A stretch of DNA of 64,000 nucleotides, taken from positions 124,001 to 188,000 of the forward strand of contig JAKSLG010000001.1 of the NCBI GenBank assembly GCA_024401295.1. The letters are read 5' to 3'. The notes under the pieces were generated by a model. It worked only from the letters and a program-made list of their open reading frames with translations. It was not told the DNA's origin and made no database searches. Origin of the DNA: Bacteroidales bacterium (GTDB lineage: Bacteria > Bacteroidota > Bacteroidia > Bacteroidales > Marinilabiliaceae). Position 1 is the stretch's first letter. The number at the start of each line of letters is the position of its first letter. This document shows, piece by piece, positions 1 through 7,677 of the stretch. The translations under genes and the position numbers were made by a program.

Positions 1-69
1 ATGGCAGAGAACGAAAGCCTCTTTGCACACAAAAATGCTATGACACTGAGAATTAAGTCTATAGAATAG
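1..69 (+). CDS. hisD: Histidinol dehydrogenase, C-terminal end (partial)
   Basis: Only the last 22 codons and the stop lie in the window. The reading frame is open from base 1 and ends in TAG at 67-69. The peptide contains AHKNAMTLR, which matches the conserved C-terminal tail of HisD, the enzyme that oxidises histidinol to histidine in the last two steps of the pathway. The next gene is hisC six bases downstream on the same strand, so a his operon enters the window from the left. The fragment is short, but tail motif and context agree. Confidence 0.75.
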   Translation: MAENESLFAHKNAMTLRIKSIE

Positions 70-75
70 AAGACT

Positions 76-1104
76 ATGAAAACATTGAAGGAACTAGTAC
101 GTCCCAACATATTTGCCTTGAAGCCATATTCGTGCGCCCGCAACGAATTCACCGGCGAGGCATCGGTATATCTCGATGCAAACGAGAATCCGCTCAACGG
201 CCCGTATAACCGCTATCCGGATCCTCTGCAGCTCGAACTGAAGGCCAAGATTGCCAGAATGAAGGGCGTCAGAATTGAGCAGATAATGCTCGGCAATGGT
301 AGCGATGAACCTATCGACCTCATTGTCCGCATCTTCTGTGAGCCGAAAGAAGACAACATCGTTGCAATTGCTCCATCATATGGCATGTACGAGGTGTGTG
401 CCGACGTGAACAACGTAGAGTATCGCAAGGTGATGCTCAACGACGATTTCACGCTCGATGCCGCAAAGCTTCTTGCTGCAGTCGACAAAAAGACAAAGGT
501 CATATTCCTCTGCTCGCCAAACAACCCGACAGGCAATCTGCTTAACCGCAAGGAGATGCTGAAGGTGGTTGAAGGCTTCGACGGCATTGTCGTCATCGAT
601 GAGGCATATATCGACTTCGCATCGGAAGAATCATGGCTCAAGGATCTTGACAGATACAAGAATCTCATCGTGCTCCAGACATTCTCAAAGGCATGGGGCT
701 TGGCTGCCGTGCGCTGCGGAATGGCGTTCGCTTCCGAGGAGATAATGGGCTATTTCAACAAGGTTAAATATCCATACAACATCAACTTGCTGACGCAGCA
801 GTTCGTCAATGAGCAGATCGACATGATAGAGCGCAAGAAGGGTTGGGTGAAAATGCTTCTCGAGCAGCGCGACCGACTCGTAAATGCATTTGAGGCAATG
901 CCTCTTGTGAAAAAGGTATATCCGACCGATGCCAACTTCGTGCTCATCAAGGTTGATGATGCCAATGGCGTTTATAAGTCACTCATGGAGAAAGGTGTCA
1001 TCGTCCGCAACAGAAACAACGTATCTCTCTGCGGAGGATGCCTGAGAATCACGGTTGGAACGGCAGAGGAGAACGACACGTTGCTGGCCGAGATTCAGAA
1101 ATAG
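76..1104 (+). CDS. hisC: Histidinol-phosphate aminotransferase
   Basis: This 342-residue fold-type I PLP aminotransferase converts imidazole-acetol phosphate and glutamate to histidinol phosphate in the cytoplasm. Visible family features are the N-terminal LDANENP substrate-binding motif, the NPTG motif near residue 152, the [10 protein letters not shown] segment, and the PLP lysine in FSKAWGLA (Lys205). Length is normal for bacterial HisC. The gene follows hisD directly and is the last his gene here. An 8-bp perfect inverted repeat lies just after its stop. Confidence 0.95.
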   Translation: MKTLKELVRPNIFALKPYSCARNEFTGEASVYLDANENPLNGPYNRYPDPLQLELKAKIARMKGVRIEQIMLGNGSDEPIDLIVRIFCEPKEDNIVAIAPSYGMYEVCADVNNVEYRKVMLNDDFTLDAAKLLAAVDKKTKVIFLCSPNNPTGNLLNRKEMLKVVEGFDGIVVIDEAYIDFASEESWLKDLDRYKNLIVLQTFSKAWGLAAVRCGMAFASEEIMGYFNKVKYPYNINLLTQQFVNEQIDMIERKKGWVKMLLEQRDRLVNAFEAMPLVKKVYPTDANFVLIKVDDANGVYKSLMEKGVIVRNRNNVSLCGGCLRITVGTAEENDTLLAEIQK

Positions 1105-1124
1105 ATTCGTTTGCGAAAACGAAT
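1105..1124 (+). terminator. Possible terminator or 3' hairpin after hisC
   Basis: ATTCGTTT and AAACGAAT form a perfect 8-bp stem with a GCGA loop immediately after the hisC stop. The following bases (GTTTCAAAAT) contain only a weak T run, so this may be a processing or stability hairpin rather than a strong intrinsic terminator. Confidence 0.4.
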
Positions 1125-1141
1125 GTTTCAAAATAATAAAA

Positions 1142-1182
1142 TCGCCGATAGTTTTTGCATAAATTGTAAGGACAATCGGCGA
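1142..1182. repeat. Inverted repeat upstream of the DUF1846 gene
   Basis: TCGCCGAT (1142-1149) and ATCGGCGA (1175-1182) are exact reverse complements separated by 25 bases. The right arm lies in the spacer of the proposed promoter of the downstream gene. It could be an operator with two half-sites or a DNA or RNA hairpin; the sequence does not decide. Confidence 0.4.
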
Positions 1183-1197
1183 AATTGTTTAACTTTG
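1163..1197 (+). promoter_or_regulatory. Putative promoter of the DUF1846 gene
   Basis: TAACTTTG at 1190-1197 fits the Bacteroidota -7 consensus TAnnTTTG. A TTGT about 22 bases upstream can serve as the -33 element. The start codon follows at 1234. Confidence 0.5.
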
Positions 1198-1233
1198 TAA
1201 CCCGATTTAAGGCATCGCACAATACTATATAAA

Positions 1234-2700
1234 ATGACACACATAGGTTTTGACAATGACAAATACCTGCAGATGCAATCGGAGCATATCAGAGAACGCA
1301 TTTCGCAGTTTGGTGGTAAACTCTACCTCGAATTTGGTGGCAAGTTGTATGACGACCATCACGCATCTCGCGTCCTTCCTGGATTCTTGCCTGATAGCAA
1401 GCTTCAGATGCTTTTGCAGCTGAAAGAGAAAGTCGAGATGGTTATTGCTATCAACGCCGACGACATTGAAAAGAACAAGATACGTGGCGACCTTGGAATC
1501 ACCTATGATCATGATGTGATTCGTCTCATTGGTGTTTTCCGCGGATTCGGTCTCTATGTCTCAAGTGTCGTCCTGACGCGTTTCAGCAATCAGCCTTTGG
1601 CATTGGCATTCCAGGAACGTCTCGAAGGAATGGGCATCCGCGTGTATCACCACTTCACAATCGAGGGCTATCCTTCAAACACTTCGCGTGTGGTTAGCGA
1701 AGACGGTTTTGGCAAAAACGACTATGTCGAAACTTCGCGCGAACTCATCGTTGTAACTGCACCTGGACCTGGTTCGGGAAAACTCGCTACATGTCTCAGC
1801 CAGGTCTATCACGAATATCAGCGTGGCATCAAGGCCGGATATGCAAAATTCGAGACATTCCCGATTTGGAACATTAACCTGAATCACCCTGTCAACCTTG
1901 CCTACGAGGCTGCTACGGCAGACTTGAATGATGTCAACATGATTGACCCATTCCACCTCGATGCGTATGGCATCACGACGGTCAACTATAATCGCGACGT
2001 TGAGGCATTCCCTATTCTTGATGCTCTTTTCGAGAAGATTATGGGCAAATGTCCATACAAATCGCCTACGGATATGGGCGTGAACATGGTCGGAAATTGC
2101 ATCTCGGACGACGAAGCCATCAAAGAAGCATCGCGTCAGGAGATTATCCGCCGCTACTACATTGGCGCATGCGAGTTCAAAAAAGGCAAGTGCAACGAAG
2201 AGGTTGTTGACAAGTTGAAGCTTCTCATGCGTAAGGCCGGTGTCAATCCGGAATCTCGCAGCACGGTAGCTCCTGCATTGGCATGCGAAAAAGCAACCGG
2301 CAGTCCTGCCGCAGCAATGGAACTCCCTGATGGCACGATAGTGACTGGCAAGACTACAGACCTCCTCGGAGCTTCATCGGCATTGCTTCTCAATGCATTG
2401 AAGATTCTGGGCAATGTACCAGACGACATGCATCTCATGGCTCCGGTCATCCTCGATCCTATACAGCATTTGAAAGTTGATCATCTCGGCAATCGCAATC
2501 CTCGTTTGCATACAGATGAGACGCTCATCGCACTTTCGATAAGCGCAACGCAGAATCCGTTGGCTGAAATAGCCATGGAGCAACTCGGAAAGCTGAAAGG
2601 CTGTGAGGTCCACTCCTCGGTGATTCTTTCGTCGGTCGATGAGCGAGTGTTTAAGCGTTTGGGCATTAACCTCACTTGCGAGCCTAAGTTCAGCGTATAG
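1234..2700 (+). CDS. DUF1846 domain-containing protein
   Basis: The 488-residue protein begins with the family signature around IGFDNDKYLQMQSEHIRERI and resembles the DUF1846 family along its whole length. That family consists of cytosolic proteins of about 490-510 residues whose biochemical role I cannot state. A glycine-rich stretch, APGPGSGK near residue 177, looks like a nucleotide-binding loop, which is inference. No signal peptide or membrane segment is present. It appears to be transcribed alone: its own promoter lies upstream and a strong hairpin terminator follows its stop. Confidence 0.85.
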   Translation: MTHIGFDNDKYLQMQSEHIRERISQFGGKLYLEFGGKLYDDHHASRVLPGFLPDSKLQMLLQLKEKVEMVIAINADDIEKNKIRGDLGITYDHDVIRLIGVFRGFGLYVSSVVLTRFSNQPLALAFQERLEGMGIRVYHHFTIEGYPSNTSRVVSEDGFGKNDYVETSRELIVVTAPGPGSGKLATCLSQVYHEYQRGIKAGYAKFETFPIWNINLNHPVNLAYEAATADLNDVNMIDPFHLDAYGITTVNYNRDVEAFPILDALFEKIMGKCPYKSPTDMGVNMVGNCISDDEAIKEASRQEIIRRYYIGACEFKKGKCNEEVVDKLKLLMRKAGVNPESRSTVAPALACEKATGSPAAAMELPDGTIVTGKTTDLLGASSALLLNALKILGNVPDDMHLMAPVILDPIQHLKVDHLGNRNPRLHTDETLIALSISATQNPLAEIAMEQLGKLKGCEVHSSVILSSVDERVFKRLGINLTCEPKFSV

Positions 2701-2725
2701 ACAAAATCATATACTATGGCCATAG

Positions 2726-2758
2726 AGGAAGATTGCTTTTGAGGCAGTCTTCCTTTTT
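2726..2758 (+). terminator. Intrinsic terminator after the DUF1846 gene
   Basis: AGGAAGATTGC (2726-2736) pairs with GCAGTCTTCCT (2744-2754) with one G-T pair, followed by TTTTT. The same T run forms the -33 element of the next promoter. Confidence 0.8.
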
Positions 2759-2787
2759 GTCTTATGTACGAATTATTCTTACCTTTG
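2755..2787 (+). promoter_or_regulatory. Promoter of the 2810-5011 operon
   Basis: TTTTG at 2755-2759, a 20-base spacer, and TACCTTTG at 2780-2787 match the Bacteroidota consensus. The start codon of the next gene is 22 bases downstream. Confidence 0.7.
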
Positions 2788-2809
2788 CATATACCAATGC
2801 ATTAATACC

Positions 2810-3208
2810 ATGATACGACGTGATTATATATTGAAAATCATCGAAGAGTTAATGAAGGCTATTGCAACTCTCCTCAATAAGCCTGGCGCAACGGTGTCGG
2901 AGCGTGAGAGCGACATTAACGCATGCTATTCAATGCTTGGCTTCACAGCCGATGACTGTCGTACATCGGAGATTGAAGATATCTTGCTGAAAATTGCTGA
3001 GGAGGAAGAAGGCTACATGATGCGCGTTGAGGGAATGGCAGACCTGCTGTTTGTCGACGCAACGGTATGCGACCATTCTGAAAAAGGAAGGAATGATTTG
3101 CTGAGAAAATCACTCACTCTGATGCAATATGCCGATGAGAAATCGGGAGTATTCTCTTTTGAGAGAAACGAGAAGATGAACCGGATAAAAGAGATGATAA
3201 AAGAGTAG
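2810..3208 (+). CDS. Small unknown protein upstream of a LytTR regulator
   Basis: This 132-residue protein has no signal peptide or membrane helix and is mostly predicted alpha-helical and acidic. The N-terminus (MIRRDYILKIIEELMKAI) faintly resembles small DUF6483-like proteins, but I am not confident of a family. It has its own promoter, and only four bases separate it from the LytTR regulator downstream, so the two are probably co-transcribed and may work together. No catalytic motif is visible. Confidence 0.7.
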   Translation: MIRRDYILKIIEELMKAIATLLNKPGATVSERESDINACYSMLGFTADDCRTSEIEDILLKIAEEEEGYMMRVEGMADLLFVDATVCDHSEKGRNDLLRKSLTLMQYADEKSGVFSFERNEKMNRIKEMIKE

Positions 3209-3212
3209 GCAG

Positions 3213-4010
3213 ATGTCTGTACGCGATTTCTTCAACAAACGCATTGCATATCATGATGTGAATATGTGGCTGGCCGGTGCTGCGTATGGATTGGCCGTAT
3301 ATCTTATACTCATCATCTTGCAGCCGTTTGGCATCACGATTCATGGCGATGCAAGGTTTGTCAGAATGTTGCCGTTTGCCTTTGTGACAATGGTAGGCTG
3401 TGTCGCGCCATACTATATTCTGCCTCTTGTGAAAAAGGATTTTTTCTATGTTGAGAACTGGACTCGAGGCCGATATACGATTCTGCTGCTGACGATAATG
3501 ACCATCGTCTCGATTGGCAATATGGTGATTTTCGTATCAGTTCTTGGGGCACCCGTCACTCTGGAAGTGGCGTGGATAGCCTTGTGGCAGACAATCGTCA
3601 TGTGGTTCCTGATCTTTGGCATCGTTCTTTTCCTGCCGGAAAAGAAAAGACAACGTGAGAAATTGCCGGAGAAGACAAAAGAGGTTATCGTCAGAGGTGC
3701 TGGAAAGAACGAAGAGGTGACGATAAGCATCGAGACGTTGCTGTATGTCGAGTCGTCGCGCAACTATTGCAACATCGTGACCGTCGAAGGTGAAAGACAA
3801 ATCCGTTCGACAATAACAGCCATCGAAGAGCAGTTGTCCGGCTGTGACGAAGTGAAAAAATGCCACAGAGCCTATTTGGTGAATACGGCCAACGTCGTGA
3901 CGATGGACGGCAGCAGCACATCGGGCTATAAAATCATTATGAAAGGCGGGCTTCAGACGGTGCCCGTTGCCAGACAATATGTGAAGGAGATGATGACTTT
4001 GTGGGAGTGA
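3213..4010 (+). CDS. Membrane-anchored LytTR-family transcriptional regulator
   Basis: In this 265-residue protein the first 150 residues hold about four hydrophobic helices (for example around 17-40, 47-70, 88-110 and 118-142). The last 100 residues match a LytTR DNA-binding domain: LLYVESSRNYC, then CHRAYLVN near the C-terminal third and VPVARQYVKEM at the end. There is no receiver domain, so this is a membrane-bound one-component type rather than a response regulator. It sits between a small helical protein and a lipoprotein, suggesting an envelope-sensing unit. Ligand and targets are unknown. Confidence 0.85.
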   Translation: MSVRDFFNKRIAYHDVNMWLAGAAYGLAVYLILIILQPFGITIHGDARFVRMLPFAFVTMVGCVAPYYILPLVKKDFFYVENWTRGRYTILLLTIMTIVSIGNMVIFVSVLGAPVTLEVAWIALWQTIVMWFLIFGIVLFLPEKKRQREKLPEKTKEVIVRGAGKNEEVTISIETLLYVESSRNYCNIVTVEGERQIRSTITAIEEQLSGCDEVKKCHRAYLVNTANVVTMDGSSTSGYKIIMKGGLQTVPVARQYVKEMMTLWE

Positions 4011-4030
4011 AACCTATATAATACCATAGC

Positions 4031-5011
4031 ATGATGAAAACACTATCCTTTCTGTTTTTTGTTTTGATGACTGTTTTTGTTTCTTGTACACGAAAGAAAG
4101 CAGTTAATGAACCTTCTCAGTCAACAGTTGTTCCTAAGGCCGAAAAGGAAGTAGTGTCGTCTATTTCGTCTGACAAGAATATCCAACAGTTAGATTCATT
4201 GGCTCAGATCCTTAGAAAAGAGATGTTACATAATGAAGGCGTGGTGAATTATCGTAGAGACGTAAAAGTTCTACCACAAAATGGCGGCAGTATTAAGTGT
4301 CGGACAATAGTAAGTGAGGCAAATGGGCAAAAATTGTCAATCCGACGTACAATAGAGCATTATCAACTTAAAGAAGATGGCTCTTTTATAATAAGAACGT
4401 CATATTTTGATGATGATTCAGATTCTTGGGATTACGGTTATTGCGATACAGTCAATCACAGCCAAGCACTGTTTGAAATGATAGATAGGTCATCCGATGA
4501 GCAGCGACCAGGATTTAGCAAAGATTTTATACCGATAAAAAGAACGGATGATAATAGGTATGTCATTAGTAGTGTAAGCAATTATATATATTGTGAACCA
4601 GATCATCTATACTTCGATTTACCTGAAGGTAGTGTTCACATGATATCTTATGATGTCGGCAATGGCTCATACATATTTCTTGTAATTATATACCAGGGAG
4701 AATCTGATGAATGCCTTCCATTCTTATATGCAAATGGAACTTTCACTTCTATGCCGAACTTCTTCGGGTACGACTGTCCTGTAGATCCTTTGTTCCGAAA
4801 CAAGCGAGAAGGAGAATGGCCATGCGGTGACGGTAGTGATTTCTATATGGTGAAAGTTTTCGATCCTAACCATATAAGAGTAGAGCTTGCTGACATGAGA
4901 GGTAGCAAAACAGATACAATCTATGTCGCTAATTATGTTGACTACGAATTTGACCAATCTTCGCGAAGCATGCATGTAATAGGTAAAGGGTACTTAGACG
5001 AAAAGGAATAA
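4031..5011 (+). CDS. Putative lipoprotein of unknown function
   Basis: The 326-residue product starts with a lipoprotein signal peptide (hydrophobic stretch to VFVSC, lipidated Cys19), so it should be on the outer or inner membrane. The mature part is rich in Asp, Ser and Tyr with no family I recognise. It lies 20 bases after the LytTR regulator on the same strand and is probably in the same operon. Its DNA is visibly richer in A+T than the flanking genes, which may indicate acquisition or relaxed constraint. Confidence 0.7.
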   Translation: MMKTLSFLFFVLMTVFVSCTRKKAVNEPSQSTVVPKAEKEVVSSISSDKNIQQLDSLAQILRKEMLHNEGVVNYRRDVKVLPQNGGSIKCRTIVSEANGQKLSIRRTIEHYQLKEDGSFIIRTSYFDDDSDSWDYGYCDTVNHSQALFEMIDRSSDEQRPGFSKDFIPIKRTDDNRYVISSVSNYIYCEPDHLYFDLPEGSVHMISYDVGNGSYIFLVIIYQGESDECLPFLYANGTFTSMPNFFGYDCPVDPLFRNKREGEWPCGDGSDFYMVKVFDPNHIRVELADMRGSKTDTIYVANYVDYEFDQSSRSMHVIGKGYLDEKE

Positions 5012-5022
5012 TATCTCATTAA

Positions 5023-5169
5023 GGTAATTACAACACTTGGACTTCAGCTATTGGATTTTATAAAAACAAAATTGGTATTCCTCATCGGTATTTTATTCTT
5101 CTTGTAAAAGGTAACATTACATTTAAAGCAGGTATTGAAAATCTAGTTATACGGACAGAAGTGTTATAA
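5023..5169 (+). pseudogene. Possible 3' remnant of a decayed gene
   Basis: After an in-frame stop at 5020-5022 the frame stays open for 48 codons to TAA at 5167-5169. The peptide reads like real coding sequence (for example NTWTSAIGFYKNKIGIPH) and ends FKAGIENLVIRTEVL. There is no plausible start codon, so it looks like the C-terminal end of a lost gene. It is A+T rich like the preceding lipoprotein gene. Chance cannot be excluded. Confidence 0.3.
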
Positions 5170-5359
5170 TTTGAGGAAAGGATTCAGATACACTTCTGTT
5201 CGTTCACATCATCATTCTATTCACAAATATTATGTGTATTTGATGTTGTTGTGTAATAGCGGCACACTCCCCATTTGTCCCAAAACAGCCTTGCCATTCG
5301 TCCCAAAACCTGCATTTCAGCACAAAACAGCGGGCTTGAACGCTGTGTATCCCACTTTT
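5170..5359. other. Intergenic stretch with no identifiable gene
   Basis: No open frame here has coding character or a family match. It contains short imperfect repeats of CCAAAACAG/CACAAAACAG type and ends at the promoter of the next gene. Confidence 0.5.
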
Positions 5360-5390
5360 TTTGCAGGCTGATTTTTCTGCCATTACTTTG
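5360..5390 (+). promoter_or_regulatory. Promoter of the membrane redox module
   Basis: TTTG at 5360-5363, a 19-base spacer and TTACTTTG at 5383-5390 (one mismatch to TAnnTTTG). It supports the ATG at 5413 as start rather than the longer open frame that begins at 5275. Confidence 0.55.
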
Positions 5391-5412
5391 CCGATGTGAT
5401 TACGAAAAAAAG

Positions 5413-6018
5413 ATGATTGAAGGACTTTTGATAGGATTGAGTGTCGGAGCGTCATGCCTTGCATCATGCGGACCATTGGTCGTGTCGGTTATCATGAAAA
5501 ATACGCCGACCACAAAAGGCGCATACGCATATTTAGGCAAGTTTCTCTTCGGACGTCTGATGGCATATATGGTCATTGCACTCATCGTCGGAATGCTGCA
5601 TGGCACGGATTGGCAGACACGCAATTTCATTGCAACAACAACGTTGCTGGTCGGCTTGATGATGATTGCAATCGGCTTCATGAAGTTGCCGACATATTGT
5701 GCAAAGGGTAGAGGTGTGAAAAACTTCGTGCGACAATATGCACCGCAGATATATGTGCCGGTTCTGGGTTTCATTTCGGCTCTGAATGCCTGTCCTCCGG
5801 TTGTGGCTGCGGCAACATCAGCCGCATCTAAAGATTCGATGGCGGAAGGATTGCTGACTTTTATGATGTTCTTCATCGGATCATCACTATACATGCTTCC
5901 GTTGCCGTTTGTCTCGGTGGCAAAGGACAAGGACGCCTTGCAGACGATAGGCAGATTTGCCTCGTTGATTGTTGGCGTTGTCATGGTAGTTAAAGGTGTT
6001 TTAGCTTTTGATTTTTAG
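5413..6018 (+). CDS. SafE/DsbD-like polytopic membrane protein
   Basis: This 201-residue protein has about six membrane helices and resembles the TauE/SafE-like, CcdA/DsbD-transmembrane-like group (COG2836 type). Cysteines sit in the first helix (GASCLASCGP) and in the fourth (LNACPPV), positions reminiscent of the redox pair that CcdA and DsbD use to carry electrons across the membrane. The frame is open upstream to 5275, but I chose ATG 5413 because the promoter lies in between and the family starts at MIEGLLIG. It is followed at once by a NapH-like ferredoxin, which suggests joint electron transfer to the periplasm. Substrate unknown. Confidence 0.75.
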   Translation: MIEGLLIGLSVGASCLASCGPLVVSVIMKNTPTTKGAYAYLGKFLFGRLMAYMVIALIVGMLHGTDWQTRNFIATTTLLVGLMMIAIGFMKLPTYCAKGRGVKNFVRQYAPQIYVPVLGFISALNACPPVVAAATSAASKDSMAEGLLTFMMFFIGSSLYMLPLPFVSVAKDKDALQTIGRFASLIVGVVMVVKGVLAFDF

Positions 6019-6035
6019 ATTATTAAGTGATAGAT

Positions 6036-7169
6036 ATGAAAAATGGATTTTATTCAACAGGCAGCATTTTGAGAAGTTCATTACTCGCGTTGCCAATGGT
6101 ATTAATAAGCATGATGATGCTTAGCAAAGGAGGCGAGGCCTTGGGCACTCAGACCGACATTGTTGCGTATGTGGCGACGACGCTTTTTTATAGCGCAGTC
6201 TTCTTCATGATGCTATACAAAGGTTCGACAGACAAGTGGAGAGCCGTGGCCTTCACCGTTTCGGCCGTGTTCTTCACGATCGCATTTATGCACAATCTCG
6301 TCGAATTGCGAGGGTCGGTAACCTATTCAGACGAGGAGATGATGATGTGCGAATTGCCGTTCTGCCATATAGTTACAACGATGGTTCTGATTCCGGCAGC
6401 CATAAAACAGACGATAATATTCCCAGGAAGCATCCTGACGGGTTTCGCTTCAATCTCGTCCATGTTCGTCATAGTCTTTGGCTCATCGATAATCTTGGGT
6501 CGAGGCTTCTGTTCGTGGGGCTGTTTCTATGGCGGATGGGATGACGGATTTAGCCGTATTACGCGCAAACCGTTTATAAAAGCTGTGAATACAACTTATC
6601 GATGGTTCGCTTTTGCGATGCTCATTGTGATGGCATTATGGTCGGCAGCAACGCTCATGCCCGAATACTGCAATTGGCTTTGCCCGTTTAAACTTGTCAC
6701 CGAACGCGATGCCATTGTAGACACCGAATCGCTTTTGAAAAACATCGTGATGATGACAATTTTTGCTGTGCTCGTTGTCATATTGCCTTTGCTGACAAAG
6801 AAGAGAATCCAGTGTGCGACATTCTGCCCGATGGGCGCTTTCGAGTCGCTGTTCAACAAGGTCAGCATCTTCCAGGTGAAGAACAATGAGAGCCGATGCA
6901 TCGGATGTGGCAAATGCCAGAAAGCATGTCCGTTGCTTGCCATAAGCAACGAAAACAAGCCTATGATAAACTGCGCAAAGTGTGGCAAATGTGTCGATGA
7001 ATGTCCAACAGGTGCGATGCAATTCCATATAAAAGGCACGCCGCTGGGAAGTAAAATGACGACAGCGCGATTGCTATTCCTCTATCCGTCATATATTTTG
7101 ACGGTCACGCTGCTTGGTGGAAGCATGATGGAAGCAATAAAACTCTTTTTGATGTTTGTAAATATTTAA
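6036..7169 (+). CDS. NapH/CcoG-like membrane 4Fe-4S protein
   Basis: The protein of about 377 residues has several membrane helices, the NapH-type cysteine motifs CSWGC, WLCPFK and CATFCPMGA, and a C-terminal two-cluster ferredoxin domain (CIGCGKCQKACP and CAKCGKCVDECP). Proteins of this type move electrons between quinol or ferredoxin and periplasmic or membrane partners. A GTG at 6027 would add three residues; ATG 6036 seems more likely. It lies 17 bases after the SafE/DsbD-like gene and 11 bases before a small anchored protein, so the three form an operon. The final acceptor cannot be read from sequence. Confidence 0.8.
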   Translation: MKNGFYSTGSILRSSLLALPMVLISMMMLSKGGEALGTQTDIVAYVATTLFYSAVFFMMLYKGSTDKWRAVAFTVSAVFFTIAFMHNLVELRGSVTYSDEEMMMCELPFCHIVTTMVLIPAAIKQTIIFPGSILTGFASISSMFVIVFGSSIILGRGFCSWGCFYGGWDDGFSRITRKPFIKAVNTTYRWFAFAMLIVMALWSAATLMPEYCNWLCPFKLVTERDAIVDTESLLKNIVMMTIFAVLVVILPLLTKKRIQCATFCPMGAFESLFNKVSIFQVKNNESRCIGCGKCQKACPLLAISNENKPMINCAKCGKCVDECPTGAMQFHIKGTPLGSKMTTARLLFLYPSYILTVTLLGGSMMEAIKLFLMFVNI

Positions 7170-7180
7170 TTTTCAAGATT

Positions 7181-7582
7181 ATGAAATATATATCATATAT
7201 AATTGCGGGATTCATGACGATAGCAATGATGCTCGTATTCGTGAATATGGGTGAGTGGATGCAGATGGTTGCAAAGCTCCCGTTTATGAAGGTCGATCCG
7301 TGGATCTCGGGTGGCGAAGTGACCGATTCGATTGTCGCTGATGACTATAAAATCATGATACACGAAGAGGTACATCAGGGGCTATTCACAGAAGATGGCG
7401 ATGGGTATGTTCAGCTCGATGTAAGCGGCTGCTATGATGGAAGCCTCGCCGTCGGTGGATCTTCCTATATCTTGAATGCCGACAGCATGCATGTAATATT
7501 GCTCGAGGCCCAAACAGGCGAAGAGGTAGCCGTCAGGAAATGCCAGTCGGATGGTGTGTGGATTATGCGTGTCGGTTTATAA
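7181..7582 (+). CDS. Small membrane-anchored protein of the redox module
   Basis: This 133-residue protein has one N-terminal hydrophobic helix (about residues 3-24) and a soluble, probably periplasmic, domain with two cysteines (SGCYDG and RKCQSDG) that could form a redox disulfide. I do not recognise the family. Position directly after the ferredoxin gene makes it a candidate partner or acceptor of the electron chain, which is inference from context only. Confidence 0.65.
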   Translation: MKYISYIIAGFMTIAMMLVFVNMGEWMQMVAKLPFMKVDPWISGGEVTDSIVADDYKIMIHEEVHQGLFTEDGDGYVQLDVSGCYDGSLAVGGSSYILNADSMHVILLEAQTGEEVAVRKCQSDGVWIMRVGL

Positions 7583-7614
7583 ATACGGGTATGGATGAGA
7601 TAGTTATTTCAACG

Positions 7615-7646
7615 TTTGTTGCAGAGCGTATTTATAATTAAATTTG
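7615..7646 (+). promoter_or_regulatory. Promoter of the AAA ATPase gene
   Basis: TTTG at 7615-7618, a 20-base spacer and TAAATTTG at 7639-7646. The ATG follows at 7678. Confidence 0.65.
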
Positions 7647-7677
7647 CGTTGAAATCACAAATTGATGCAAACAAGAC

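Noticed and set aside
5275-5412. Longer N-terminus of the SafE/DsbD-like protein
   Set aside because: The extension contains the promoter and has no coding character.
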